DNA from: Pseudomonas trivialis
Lineage (GTDB): Bacteria > Pseudomonadota > Gammaproteobacteria > Pseudomonadales > Pseudomonadaceae
DNA length: 64,000 nucleotides
Direction of reading: 5' to 3'
Assembly (NCBI RefSeq): GCF_001439805.1
Contig: NZ_JYLK01000014.1
Location: forward strand, 118,706 to 182,705
Shown here in pieces: positions 33,052-41,398 of this stretch. The position numbers were made by a program, and so were the translations under genes. How positions within the stretch are numbered: the first letter of the stretch is position 1; the number at the start of each line of letters is the position of its first letter. The notes beneath the pieces are model-generated. The model searched no databases, was not told the DNA's origin, and worked only from the letters and a program-made list of their open reading frames with translations.

Positions 33052-34533
33052 ATGCCGACCACCGCACCGCTGTCCAAGCCTATCAAGCTGCCTGAACGCC
33101 TCTGTGCGGTTTTGCTGCTGAGCGGCGCGCTGACCGCTTGTTCACTGGCGCCTGCCTACCAGACGCCAGCGCTGCCGGTGCCGGGCAGTTGGACCGACGC
33201 ACCGGTAACCGCCCTGACGCCCACCACGCAAAACCCCGTGGAGCCACTGTCCGGCGAAGAAACACAACTGCTGGCCGGGCTGGATAGCTCGGCGCAGTTG
33301 CCCCATTTGGTTGAGCAGGCGCTGGCCTACAACCGCGACCTGCGCCTGGCGATGTTGCGCGTCGAGCAGGCCCGCGCCGAGTACGGCGGGTCCCGTGCAG
33401 AGCGCCTGCCCACCGTCGGCCTGGGGCTGCAACGCAACCGCCAGCACCTGCATGACGAAGCCGCCGACGAGCGCTACGGGCAGGACATCGCGGTGGCATC
33501 CGTGGGCATTTCGGACTTCGAACTGGACTTTTTCGGCCGTGTCCGCAGCCTCTCCGACGCGGCCCGGCATGATTACCTGGCCACGCGCTACGGCGCTCTG
33601 GCCGCGCGCAAGGCGTTGATCGTCGAGGTGGCGCGCCTGTATTTGCAGGCGCGCTTGCAGGCCGGCATCCAGCTCGACACCCAGTCCATCCTCGACCACC
33701 ACAACCAACTGTTGCACCTGTTCGACGGTCAGCAACGGGCGGGGCTGGTGGCCCAGGACACGGTCGACACGCAGCGCCTGCGGGTGCGCCGCGCCGCCCT
33801 GCAAGCGCAGGATGCACGCGCCGGGCATGAACGCGCCGTGCAGGCACTGTCGTGGGTCAGCGGCTATCAGGTTGCACCGTCAACGCCAGCGACCCTCGGT
33901 CCCTCGGTGGACCTGAGCACCCCGCCGTGGCTGGTCGACCTGCCCTCGCAACGGCTGTTGCAGCGCTCCGATGTGCGCCAGTGCGAAGAGGCGCTGCGTG
34001 CCGCCAATGCCAACATCGGTGCCGCCCGTGCGGCGTTTTTTCCCTCGATCACCTTGAGCACCGGCGCCGGCATCGCCAGCCCGCACTTGAGCAGCCTGTT
34101 CGCCTCCGGCAGCGGCGCCTGGCTGTTCACGCCGCAACTGAACCTGCCGCTGTTCGACGGCGGGCGCAATCAGGCCAATCTTGACCTGGCCCACGTACGC
34201 CAACAGGCAGCCGTCGCCCAGTACGAAAAGACCGTGCAGGACGCCTTTCGCGACATCGCCGACCTGCTGAGCCAGCGCCGGCAAGCCCTGGCCGCTGCCG
34301 CCACGCAGGTCGAGGTGGCGGCCTTGACCGCAGCGCAGGTCAGGCGCGTCGAGCAGCAGATTGCCGTCGGTGCGGCAGCGCAAATGGAGCAGCCGGTTGC
34401 CGCGATTCGGCTCGCCGAGTCCACCCTCCAGCTGCGCAACGCCGCGTACCCCGTGTTGTTCAATCGCCTGGCGCTGTATCGCGCGCTGTCGGGCGCACCG
34501 TTGGCCTCCTTTGCAGACAGGGTTTCACCATGA
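33052..34533 (+). CDS. Outer-membrane factor lipoprotein of RND efflux (OprM/NodT family)
   Basis: 493 aa. The signal peptide ends at lipobox LTAC (Cys30), so it is an acylated TolC-like channel. Two OEP repeats follow (LPHLVEQALAYNRDLRLAMLRVEQARAEYG... and the second half with VRQCEEALRAANANIGAARAAFFPSI). It forms the outer-membrane exit for the pump encoded next. It is unusual for the OMF gene to come first; the order OMF, adaptor, pump is seen in some Pseudomonas systems. Confidence 0.93.
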   Translation: MPTTAPLSKPIKLPERLCAVLLLSGALTACSLAPAYQTPALPVPGSWTDAPVTALTPTTQNPVEPLSGEETQLLAGLDSSAQLPHLVEQALAYNRDLRLAMLRVEQARAEYGGSRAERLPTVGLGLQRNRQHLHDEAADERYGQDIAVASVGISDFELDFFGRVRSLSDAARHDYLATRYGALAARKALIVEVARLYLQARLQAGIQLDTQSILDHHNQLLHLFDGQQRAGLVAQDTVDTQRLRVRRAALQAQDARAGHERAVQALSWVSGYQVAPSTPATLGPSVDLSTPPWLVDLPSQRLLQRSDVRQCEEALRAANANIGAARAAFFPSITLSTGAGIASPHLSSLFASGSGAWLFTPQLNLPLFDGGRNQANLDLAHVRQQAAVAQYEKTVQDAFRDIADLLSQRRQALAAAATQVEVAALTAAQVRRVEQQIAVGAAAQMEQPVAAIRLAESTLQLRNAAYPVLFNRLALYRALSGAPLASFADRVSP

Positions 34534-35648
34534 ACGCGACCACCTCCCCGCTTCGCCGCTGGGCCCATTATCTGCTGCTTGGCCTGACCTGCCTGGGTGT
34601 GGCGGCCTGTTCGCGCGAAGAGCCGCTGCCGGAGCCGGCCGTGAGGTCGGTGAAAGTCACCCGCGTGCACGCCGCGGACGCCGAGGGCCTGCCGTTGACC
34701 GGCGTGGTGCGCCAGCGTCAGCGTGCCGAACTGGCCTTTGAAGGCGCGGGACGCCTGGTCGCGTTGAATGTCGACGTGGGCGACCTGGTGAAACAGGGCC
34801 AGGTGCTTGCGAGCCTGGACAGCGCGGTGGTGCAACTGCGCCTGAAGCAGGCGCAGGCCACGCTGTTTGCCAGCGTCGCGCAGACCGGCGAGCGCAAGCG
34901 CAACCGGCTGCGCCAACAACAGCTGTTTGCCCAGGGCAGCGTCGCCGCCAGCGCCGTGGAGCAAGCCGAAACGGCCTGGCAAGCGGCTGTCGCGCAACAG
35001 GCGGCGGATGAAACGGCGCTGGACCTGGTGCGCCGCGATCAGCGCCAGGGTCAGCTCATTGCGCCGTTCAACGGACGCATCGTGGCGCGCACGGCGCAGC
35101 TGTACAGCGAGCTGTCGCCGGGCCAGGCGGTGATGGAACTGGAGGCCACCGACGCGGCGCAGGTCATCGTGCCCATCCCGGTGGAACAGGCCATCGGCCT
35201 CAAACCGGGAGACCGCGCCGTCGCCACCGACCCGAGCGCGCCCGGCTCCAGCCTGCCGCTGGTGCTGGAAGGCCTGTCGATGCGCGCGCAGAACGGCGTG
35301 CTGCAAAGCGCACGCTTTCGCCTGCTCGCCAACGATCTTGCGCTGCCCAGTGGCGTGAACCTCACGGTAAATCTGGTGAGTGGCGCCCCGCTGCCGCTGT
35401 CGATTCCGACTCAGGCGCTGCGCGTCGGCGCCGACCCCAGGCAGGTGCAGGTATTCGTGTATGACCCGGCCTTGGGCAAGGTCACGCTGCGCGACATCCG
35501 CATCGGCCTGATCGACCAGGGCCGCGTCGCCATCGACGCGGGCCTGGCGGAAGGCGAACAGGTGGTGACCACCGGCGTTGCGTTTCTCGACGACGGTCAG
35601 CCCGTCAACCTGCTGCAATCGTCCAGCCGCTTGAGTGTCACCCAATGA
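34530..35648 (+). CDS. RND periplasmic adaptor (membrane-fusion) protein
   Basis: 372 aa with a lipobox (VAAC, Cys25) anchoring it to the inner membrane. Lipoyl-like and hairpin domains are clear (RAELAFEGAGRLVALNVDVGD, long Gln/Ala-rich coiled coil at about 100-165, then LIAPFNGRIVAR). Overlaps the OMF gene by 4 bases (ATGA) and the pump gene by 4, so the tripartite pump is coupled in translation. Confidence 0.94.
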   Translation: MNATTSPLRRWAHYLLLGLTCLGVAACSREEPLPEPAVRSVKVTRVHAADAEGLPLTGVVRQRQRAELAFEGAGRLVALNVDVGDLVKQGQVLASLDSAVVQLRLKQAQATLFASVAQTGERKRNRLRQQQLFAQGSVAASAVEQAETAWQAAVAQQAADETALDLVRRDQRQGQLIAPFNGRIVARTAQLYSELSPGQAVMELEATDAAQVIVPIPVEQAIGLKPGDRAVATDPSAPGSSLPLVLEGLSMRAQNGVLQSARFRLLANDLALPSGVNLTVNLVSGAPLPLSIPTQALRVGADPRQVQVFVYDPALGKVTLRDIRIGLIDQGRVAIDAGLAEGEQVVTTGVAFLDDGQPVNLLQSSSRLSVTQ

Positions 35649-38600
35649 GCAACCTGACTCTGCATGCCTTGAATGCCAGCCGCCTGACGTTATTCAGCGC
35701 CCTGCTGATTCTGCTGGCGGGCGTGGCCACCTTCCTGGGTTTCCCGACCCAGGAAGAACCGTCGGTCACCGTCCGCGATGCGCTGGTGAGCATCCAGTTC
35801 CCGGGGCTGCCCAGCGAGCGCGTGGAAGAACTGCTGGCGCGGCCCACCGAAGAAAAACTGCGCGAGTTGCCGCAGATCAAAACCATCGCCACCACAATCC
35901 ACCCCGGCAGCGTGGTCATTCAGGTGACCGCCCGCGACGACATCAAGGACCTCGGCGTGCTGTGGCAACAGGTGCGCAACAAGGCGACCGAGGCCGGTGC
36001 AAGCTTTCCGCCGGGCACCCAGGGGCCGTTTGTGGATGACAATTTCGGTCGGGTCGCCGTGGCTTCCATTGCCGTCACCGCGCCTGGCTACAGCATGAGC
36101 GAGATGCGCGGGCCGCTCAAACGCCTGCGCGACCAGTTGGGCGGGCTGCCCGGCATCGGCCAGGTGACGTTGCACGGCGTGCAGGAACAGCAGCTGTCCA
36201 TCGACTTCAACCCGCAGCGCCTGGCGGGGCTGGGCCTGTCGCCGCAGCAGCTGTTCCAGCAGTTGCAGCAACAGAACGTGCTGGCGCCCGGCGGCATCGC
36301 CGAGATCGGCGGGCAGAGCACGACCCTCACCGTCACCGGCGAACTGCTCGGCGTGGAGCAACTGCGCCAGTTGCCGATCCAGTTGCCGGGCGTCGCCGGC
36401 GGTGCGCAGTCAGTCGCGCTCGGCGCCATCGCGCAGGTGTCGGTGATGGCCGCCGACCCGCCGCAGACCGCCGCGATCTATCAAGGCGAGGACGCGGTGG
36501 TGCTGGCCGTGTCCATGGCGGCCGGGCAGAACATCCAGCAGTTCGGCGCCGCGCTGCGCAGCCGTCTGGCGCAGTTGGAACCGCAATTGCCGCTGGGGTT
36601 TGCCACCCACGTGGTGACGTTCCAGGCGGATGTGGTCGATCAGCAGATGAGCAAGATGAAGCACGTGATGATCGAGACGGTGGTCATCGTGATGGCGGTG
36701 GTGATGCTGTTTCTCGGCTGGCGCACCGGGCTGGTGGTGGGCGCCATCGTGCCGTTGACCATTCTCGGCACCTTGATTGCCATGCGCATGCTCGGCGTCG
36801 AACTGCAGACCGTGTCGATTGCGGCGATCATCCTCGCCCTCGGTTTGCTGGTGGACAACGGCATCGTGATCGCGGAGGACATCGAACGCCGCCTGCATGC
36901 CGGCGAGGCGCGGCGCCAGGCCTGCGTGGAGGCCGGACGCACCCTGGCGATTCCGTTGCTGACCTCGTCGCTGGTGATCGTGCTGGCGTTCTCGCCGTTC
37001 TTTCTGGGCCAGACCAGCACCAACGAATACCTGCGCTCGCTGGCCATCGTGCTGGCGCTGACGCTGCTCGGCTCGTGGCTGCTGAGCATCACGGTGACGC
37101 CGTTGCTGTGCCTGTATTTCACCAGGGTCGCGCCCAGCGAGGCGGCGGACGAGGGTTACGACAGCGGCTTTTACCGTGGCTATCGCGCGGTGATCAGCCG
37201 CGTGTTGCAGCACAAGCTGCTGTTCCTGATGGCGATGCTGGTGCTGCTGGCCGCCGCCGTGTTCGAGCTGATGCGCGTGCCCTATGACTTTTTGCCGCAG
37301 TCGGACCGCTTGCAGTTCCAGGTGCCGATCACCCTGGAGCCGGGCAGCGGTTCGCGCAAGACCCTGCAAAGCGTGCGCGAGATCAGCCTGTGGCTGAGCA
37401 AGGAGCCGGCGGTGGTCGACAGCATCGGCTACGTCGGCGACGGCGGGCCGCGCATCGTGCTGGGCCTCAACCCACCGCTGCCGGCACCGGAAACCGCGTA
37501 CTTCACCGTCAGCGTCAAGGCCGGCAGCGACATCGATGCGGTGATCGCCAACGTGCGCCGCTACCTGCTCAAGCAACACCCGGAACTGCGCGCCGAGCCC
37601 AAGCGGTTTTCCCTGGGCACCACCGAGGCCGGCGTGGCGATCTATCGCATCATCGGCCCGGATGAAAACGTATTGCGCACCCTCGCTGCGCAGATCGAAG
37701 CCGCCCTGCTGCAGGTGCCGGGCACGCTGGATGTGCGCGACGACTGGAGCACGCGGCTCACGCGCTACACCGTTGAGGTCGATCAGCCCGGCGCACGCCG
37801 CGCCGGCGTGGACACCCAGGCCATCGCCCAGGCCCTGCAACTGCATTTTGGCAGCCTTCAGGTTTCGTCCCTGCAGGACGGTGAAACCCGCGTGCCGCTG
37901 GTGGTGCGCGAGCCAGCGTCGGTGAACGGGACCGCGCCCGACCTGCGCGGGATTCTGGTGTATCCGGCCGACGGCTCGACGCCCGTGCCGCTGACGGCGA
38001 TTGCACAGATTCGGGCGTCCAGCGAGCCGTCGACCCTGGTGCGCCGCAATCAGGAGCGGGCAATCACCGTGGTCGGGCAAAACCCGGGGTTGACGGCCAC
38101 CTCCATCGTCGAACGGCTCGCGCCACAAGTGGCCGCCCTGCGCCTGCCGCCCGGCTACCGGATTGAGCTGGGCGGCGAGATCGAAGATTCGGCGGAGGCC
38201 AACCAGGCGCTCCTGCAATACCTGCCCCACGCGCTGGTGGCCATGCTGTTGCTGTTCGTCTGGCAATTCAATTCGCTGCGCAAGGTGCTGATCGTGGTCT
38301 CGGCGATCCCTTTCGTGTTGATTGGCGTGGCGGCCGCGCTGCTGATCACCGGCTACCCGTTCGGCTTCATGGCCACGTTCGGTCTGCTGTCACTGGCGGG
38401 AATTATCGTGAACAACGCGGTGCTGCTGCTCGAGCGCATCGAAGCGGAACTGCATGACGGCCTGGCGGTGCACGACGCGGTGGTGAATGCCGCCGTCAAA
38501 CGCCTGCGCCCCATCGTCATGACCAAACTGACCTGCATCATCGGGCTGGTCCCGCTGATGCTGTTTGCCGGGCCGCTATGGGAAGGCATGGCGATCACCC

Positions 38601-38713
38601 TGATGGGCGGTCTGGCGCTTGGCACCCTGGTCACGCTGGGACTGATCCCGGTGCTTTACGTAGTGCTGTTCACGCAGCGCAGGATTCCACACACAGAGGC
38701 GACAACACGATGA
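35645..38713 (+). CDS. RND efflux transporter
   Basis: 1022 aa, the usual AcrB-class size, with 12 membrane segments and two large periplasmic loops. In the fourth segment the relay motif reads GLLVDNGIVIAED: the first Asp is kept but the second is Asn, unlike the Asp-Asp of AcrB/MexB. This suggests a non-classical substrate group (TriC or other RND branches also vary here). Its stop overlaps the start of a polysaccharide lyase gene (ATGA), an odd operon partner. Substrate unknown. Confidence 0.93.
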   Translation: MSNLTLHALNASRLTLFSALLILLAGVATFLGFPTQEEPSVTVRDALVSIQFPGLPSERVEELLARPTEEKLRELPQIKTIATTIHPGSVVIQVTARDDIKDLGVLWQQVRNKATEAGASFPPGTQGPFVDDNFGRVAVASIAVTAPGYSMSEMRGPLKRLRDQLGGLPGIGQVTLHGVQEQQLSIDFNPQRLAGLGLSPQQLFQQLQQQNVLAPGGIAEIGGQSTTLTVTGELLGVEQLRQLPIQLPGVAGGAQSVALGAIAQVSVMAADPPQTAAIYQGEDAVVLAVSMAAGQNIQQFGAALRSRLAQLEPQLPLGFATHVVTFQADVVDQQMSKMKHVMIETVVIVMAVVMLFLGWRTGLVVGAIVPLTILGTLIAMRMLGVELQTVSIAAIILALGLLVDNGIVIAEDIERRLHAGEARRQACVEAGRTLAIPLLTSSLVIVLAFSPFFLGQTSTNEYLRSLAIVLALTLLGSWLLSITVTPLLCLYFTRVAPSEAADEGYDSGFYRGYRAVISRVLQHKLLFLMAMLVLLAAAVFELMRVPYDFLPQSDRLQFQVPITLEPGSGSRKTLQSVREISLWLSKEPAVVDSIGYVGDGGPRIVLGLNPPLPAPETAYFTVSVKAGSDIDAVIANVRRYLLKQHPELRAEPKRFSLGTTEAGVAIYRIIGPDENVLRTLAAQIEAALLQVPGTLDVRDDWSTRLTRYTVEVDQPGARRAGVDTQAIAQALQLHFGSLQVSSLQDGETRVPLVVREPASVNGTAPDLRGILVYPADGSTPVPLTAIAQIRASSEPSTLVRRNQERAITVVGQNPGLTATSIVERLAPQVAALRLPPGYRIELGGEIEDSAEANQALLQYLPHALVAMLLLFVWQFNSLRKVLIVVSAIPFVLIGVAAALLITGYPFGFMATFGLLSLAGIIVNNAVLLLERIEAELHDGLAVHDAVVNAAVKRLRPIVMTKLTCIIGLVPLMLFAGPLWEGMAITLMGGLALGTLVTLGLIPVLYVVLFTQRRIPHTEATTR

Positions 38714-39948
38714 ACGTTCTGCTCAAGGCAACGCGCGGTATCCAGCAATTATCCAAAGGGGCCGTGCTGCTCGGCGCGCTGTCGGTGAGTCTCGGCGCCC
38801 ACGCCTCCACCCCCCACACCGGCACGTTCGTGCACCCGGGCCTGCTGCAGACGCAGCAGGACTTCACGCGTATCCGCGAAAAAATCGTCAACCATAATCA
38901 TCCCTGGCTGGAGGGCTGGCGGAAGCTGATCGACAACAAGCACGCGTCACTGACCTGGCAAGCCAACCCGGTGCCGGTGGTTTATCGCACGGCGAACGGG
39001 CCGAACAATTACAACAAGCTGTTCAACGACGCCGCCGCAGCCTATGCCCTGGCCCTGCGCTGGCAGATCTCGGGCGATGCGGCGTATGCCGACAAGGCGG
39101 TGAATATCCTCGACCAGTGGGCCTCCACGCTCACCAGCATCCAGGGCGAAAACGGCAGGTCCCTGGCGGCAGGCTTGTATGGTTACCAGTTGGCCAATGC
39201 CGGGGAAATCCTGCGCGGCTACCCGAAGTGGAAAGCTGAGGACTTTCATCGATTTCAAAACATGATGCTCACGGTGTTCTACCCCATCAACCATGACTTT
39301 CTGGTGCATCAGGACGGCATGCTGCCGGATCACCACTGGGCCAACTGGGACCTGGCGAACATGAACTCGATCCTGGCCATCGGCGTGCTGACTGATCGGC
39401 GTGATCTCTATAACGAAGCCATCGACTACTTCAAGCACGGGGCCGGCAATGGTGCCATCGAACACGCGGTGTGGAAGCTCTACCCCGAGGGCCTGGGCCA
39501 GGTCCAGGAAAGCGGCCGCGACCAGGCCCACACCATGCTCGACATTGCCCTGCTCGGCAGCTTCTGCCAGATGGCCTGGAGCCAGGGCGATGACCTGTTC
39601 GGCTACCAGAACAACCGCGTGCTGCAAGGCGCCGAATATGTGGCCAAGTACAACCTGAACCATGAAGTGCCGTTCACCACGTTTATCAACAGCGCGTTCA
39701 AACAGAAGGTGATCTCGCCCGACAAGCGTGGCGAGGTCCGTCCGATCTGGGAATTGCTCTACAACCACTACGTGGTGCTCAAGGGCCTCAATGCGCCGTA
39801 TGTAAAAGCGTTCGCGCAGAAGGTCCAGCCCGAAGGCGGTGGCGGCGATTACGGCCCCAACAGCGGCGGTTACGATCAGTTGGGGTATGGGACCTTGCTG
39901 TATTCGCTGGGGGAGTATGGTGTGACCAGGGCTGAACTGGTGCCGTGA
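38710..39948 (+). CDS. Alginate-lyase-family (PF05426-type) polysaccharide lyase
   Basis: 412 aa with signal peptide (cleaved after AHA, about residue 31), so periplasmic or exported. The alpha/alpha-barrel fold of the alginate lyase family is recognisable: VHPGLLQTQQDFTRIREKI, then ALALRWQISGDAAYADKAVNILDQW and LPDHHWANWDLANMNSIL. The AlgL motif NNHSYW is missing; HHWANWD stands in its place, so the substrate is probably not alginate but another uronic-acid polymer (PL38-like glucuronan or pectic glycan is possible). Its ATG overlaps the RND pump stop, placing it in the efflux operon. Confidence 0.85.
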   Translation: MNVLLKATRGIQQLSKGAVLLGALSVSLGAHASTPHTGTFVHPGLLQTQQDFTRIREKIVNHNHPWLEGWRKLIDNKHASLTWQANPVPVVYRTANGPNNYNKLFNDAAAAYALALRWQISGDAAYADKAVNILDQWASTLTSIQGENGRSLAAGLYGYQLANAGEILRGYPKWKAEDFHRFQNMMLTVFYPINHDFLVHQDGMLPDHHWANWDLANMNSILAIGVLTDRRDLYNEAIDYFKHGAGNGAIEHAVWKLYPEGLGQVQESGRDQAHTMLDIALLGSFCQMAWSQGDDLFGYQNNRVLQGAEYVAKYNLNHEVPFTTFINSAFKQKVISPDKRGEVRPIWELLYNHYVVLKGLNAPYVKAFAQKVQPEGGGGDYGPNSGGYDQLGYGTLLYSLGEYGVTRAELVP

Positions 39949-40006
39949 GGCAGGCGTTGTGGCAATCGAGCTTGTTGTAGGAGCAGTTTTTCTTGGCAAA
40001 CGGGCT

Positions 40007-40034
40007 TGTTGTGGCGAGCGGGCTTGCCACAACA
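40007..40034. repeat. REP hairpin
   Basis: TGTTGTGGC (40007-40015) and GCCACAACA (40026-40034) arms around GAGCGGGCTT. A degenerate second core (GGCAAACGGGCTTG) lies just before. Separates the efflux/lyase operon from the pectin-lyase pair. Confidence 0.85.
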
Positions 40035-40174
40035 CGCTTTTTAGCCACAGCGCCGGCTTGGCCGCAACTGAACAACAGCTGAAGAACAGCGCAATCGGTT
40101 TCAAACCATTTGATAAATCCCCCCGGGTATTTGGATGATGGCCGGCCTGCGGTAGGCCACTCAGGAACATGCCG

Positions 40175-41398
40175 ATGATGCGTCGAAATTCTTTTGTGCT
40201 CTGCCTGTGTTTGCTGGCGGTGCCGCTGTGCCACGCCGCTGCGACGCCTCAGGGTTTTGCCCAGGGCGTCAGCGGCGGCGGACAGGCTGTCGCCGTGCAC
40301 CCCGCCACCCCGGCCGAGTTGAAAGCCGCCCTGTGCGACCGCTTCGATGCACGCGGCAACTGCACTGACACCACGCCGCGCGTGATCGCCCTGGACCATA
40401 CATTCGACTTTCGCGGCGCCGTGGTGACCGACGGCAGCGCCCGGGTGACCGAGGCCGGTTGCATGGCCAACGCCTGCCCCAAGGGCGGTGGCCAGTGGGC
40501 CATCGACGGCGCCAACCATTTTTGCCAGTCCAAACCGCCGGCCACGGTAAGCTATGACAAGGCCGGCCTGCAGCGCCTGAAGGTCGGCTCGAACAAGACG
40601 CTGCTGGGTGTGGGCGCCCATGCCGGGATCCAGGGCATGGGCTTGTTGATCGGCGGCGGCGCGCGCAATGTCATCGTGCGTAACCTCACGCTCTCGGACA
40701 TTAACCCCCGCGTGGTCTGGGGCGGCGATGCGCTGACCCTGGACGATGCCGACGGCGTGTGGATCGACCACAACACCTTCGCGCGAATCGGCCGGCAGAT
40801 GATCGTGAGCGGCTGGGGCAGCGCCACCCACGTGACGATTTCCAACAATGAATTCGATGGTCGCACGCCCTATTCAGCGACCTGTGACGGTCACCACTAC
40901 TGGGTCTGGCTGTTTCTTGGCCACCACGACACCCTGACGCTGGTGGGCAACTACGTGCACGACACCTCGGGCCGTGCGCCTCACGCCGGCGGAATGGGCG
41001 ACGCCGAGGTGCATGCACAACTGGTCAACAATGTGTTCGTCCACTTGACGTACCAGGGCGCGATCATGTCGCGCACCGACAGCGCCCATCTGCTGGTGGA
41101 AGGCAATGTCTTCGACGACGTGTCGCACCCGCTGTTCAACGATACGCGCCAGCCCGGCACCGCCTTCGCCCTCTTCGCCCCCGCCGCCGATAACGCGTGC
41201 CAGGCAGCCATCGGCAGGCTCTGTGTGCCGAACCAGCAGCATCAGAGTGGCGACGATTATCGCCCGCAGGACGCGGCGGCACTGCAAGCGTTCAGTCAAT
41301 ACCGCCAGTACCTCGTGGCACCGCAGCCGCCCGACAGGGTACGCCTGCAGGTGCCCCGTGATGCCGGTGCGGGCCATATGAACCTGGAGAAAGGCTGA
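40175..41398 (+). CDS. Pectin lyase, PL1, of fungal-like sequence
   Basis: About 407 aa from ATG 40175 (AGGA 8 bases upstream; ATG 40169 also possible). Signal peptide ends LCHAA. The right-handed beta-helix lyase motifs are VWIDHNTFARIGRQMIVSG, YSATCDGHHYW and DTSGRAPHAGG. These match the fungal pectin lyases (Aspergillus PelA: WIDH.T.ARIGRQ, SATCDGHHYW, TSGRAP) better than the usual bacterial Pnl or pectate lyases. It should cut methylated pectin by beta-elimination without Ca2+ (EC 4.2.2.10). One-base overlap with the next gene. Confidence 0.9.
   Translation: MMRRNSFVLCLCLLAVPLCHAAATPQGFAQGVSGGGQAVAVHPATPAELKAALCDRFDARGNCTDTTPRVIALDHTFDFRGAVVTDGSARVTEAGCMANACPKGGGQWAIDGANHFCQSKPPATVSYDKAGLQRLKVGSNKTLLGVGAHAGIQGMGLLIGGGARNVIVRNLTLSDINPRVVWGGDALTLDDADGVWIDHNTFARIGRQMIVSGWGSATHVTISNNEFDGRTPYSATCDGHHYWVWLFLGHHDTLTLVGNYVHDTSGRAPHAGGMGDAEVHAQLVNNVFVHLTYQGAIMSRTDSAHLLVEGNVFDDVSHPLFNDTRQPGTAFALFAPAADNACQAAIGRLCVPNQQHQSGDDYRPQDAAALQAFSQYRQYLVAPQPPDRVRLQVPRDAGAGHMNLEKG

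Noticed and set aside
34170..35645. Minus-strand open frame of 491 codons
   Set aside because: Antisense to the adaptor and OMF genes, which form a clear coupled operon.
36410..38266. Minus-strand open frame of 618 codons
   Set aside because: Antisense to the RND transporter gene; long Gln/His/Arg runs typical of shadows.
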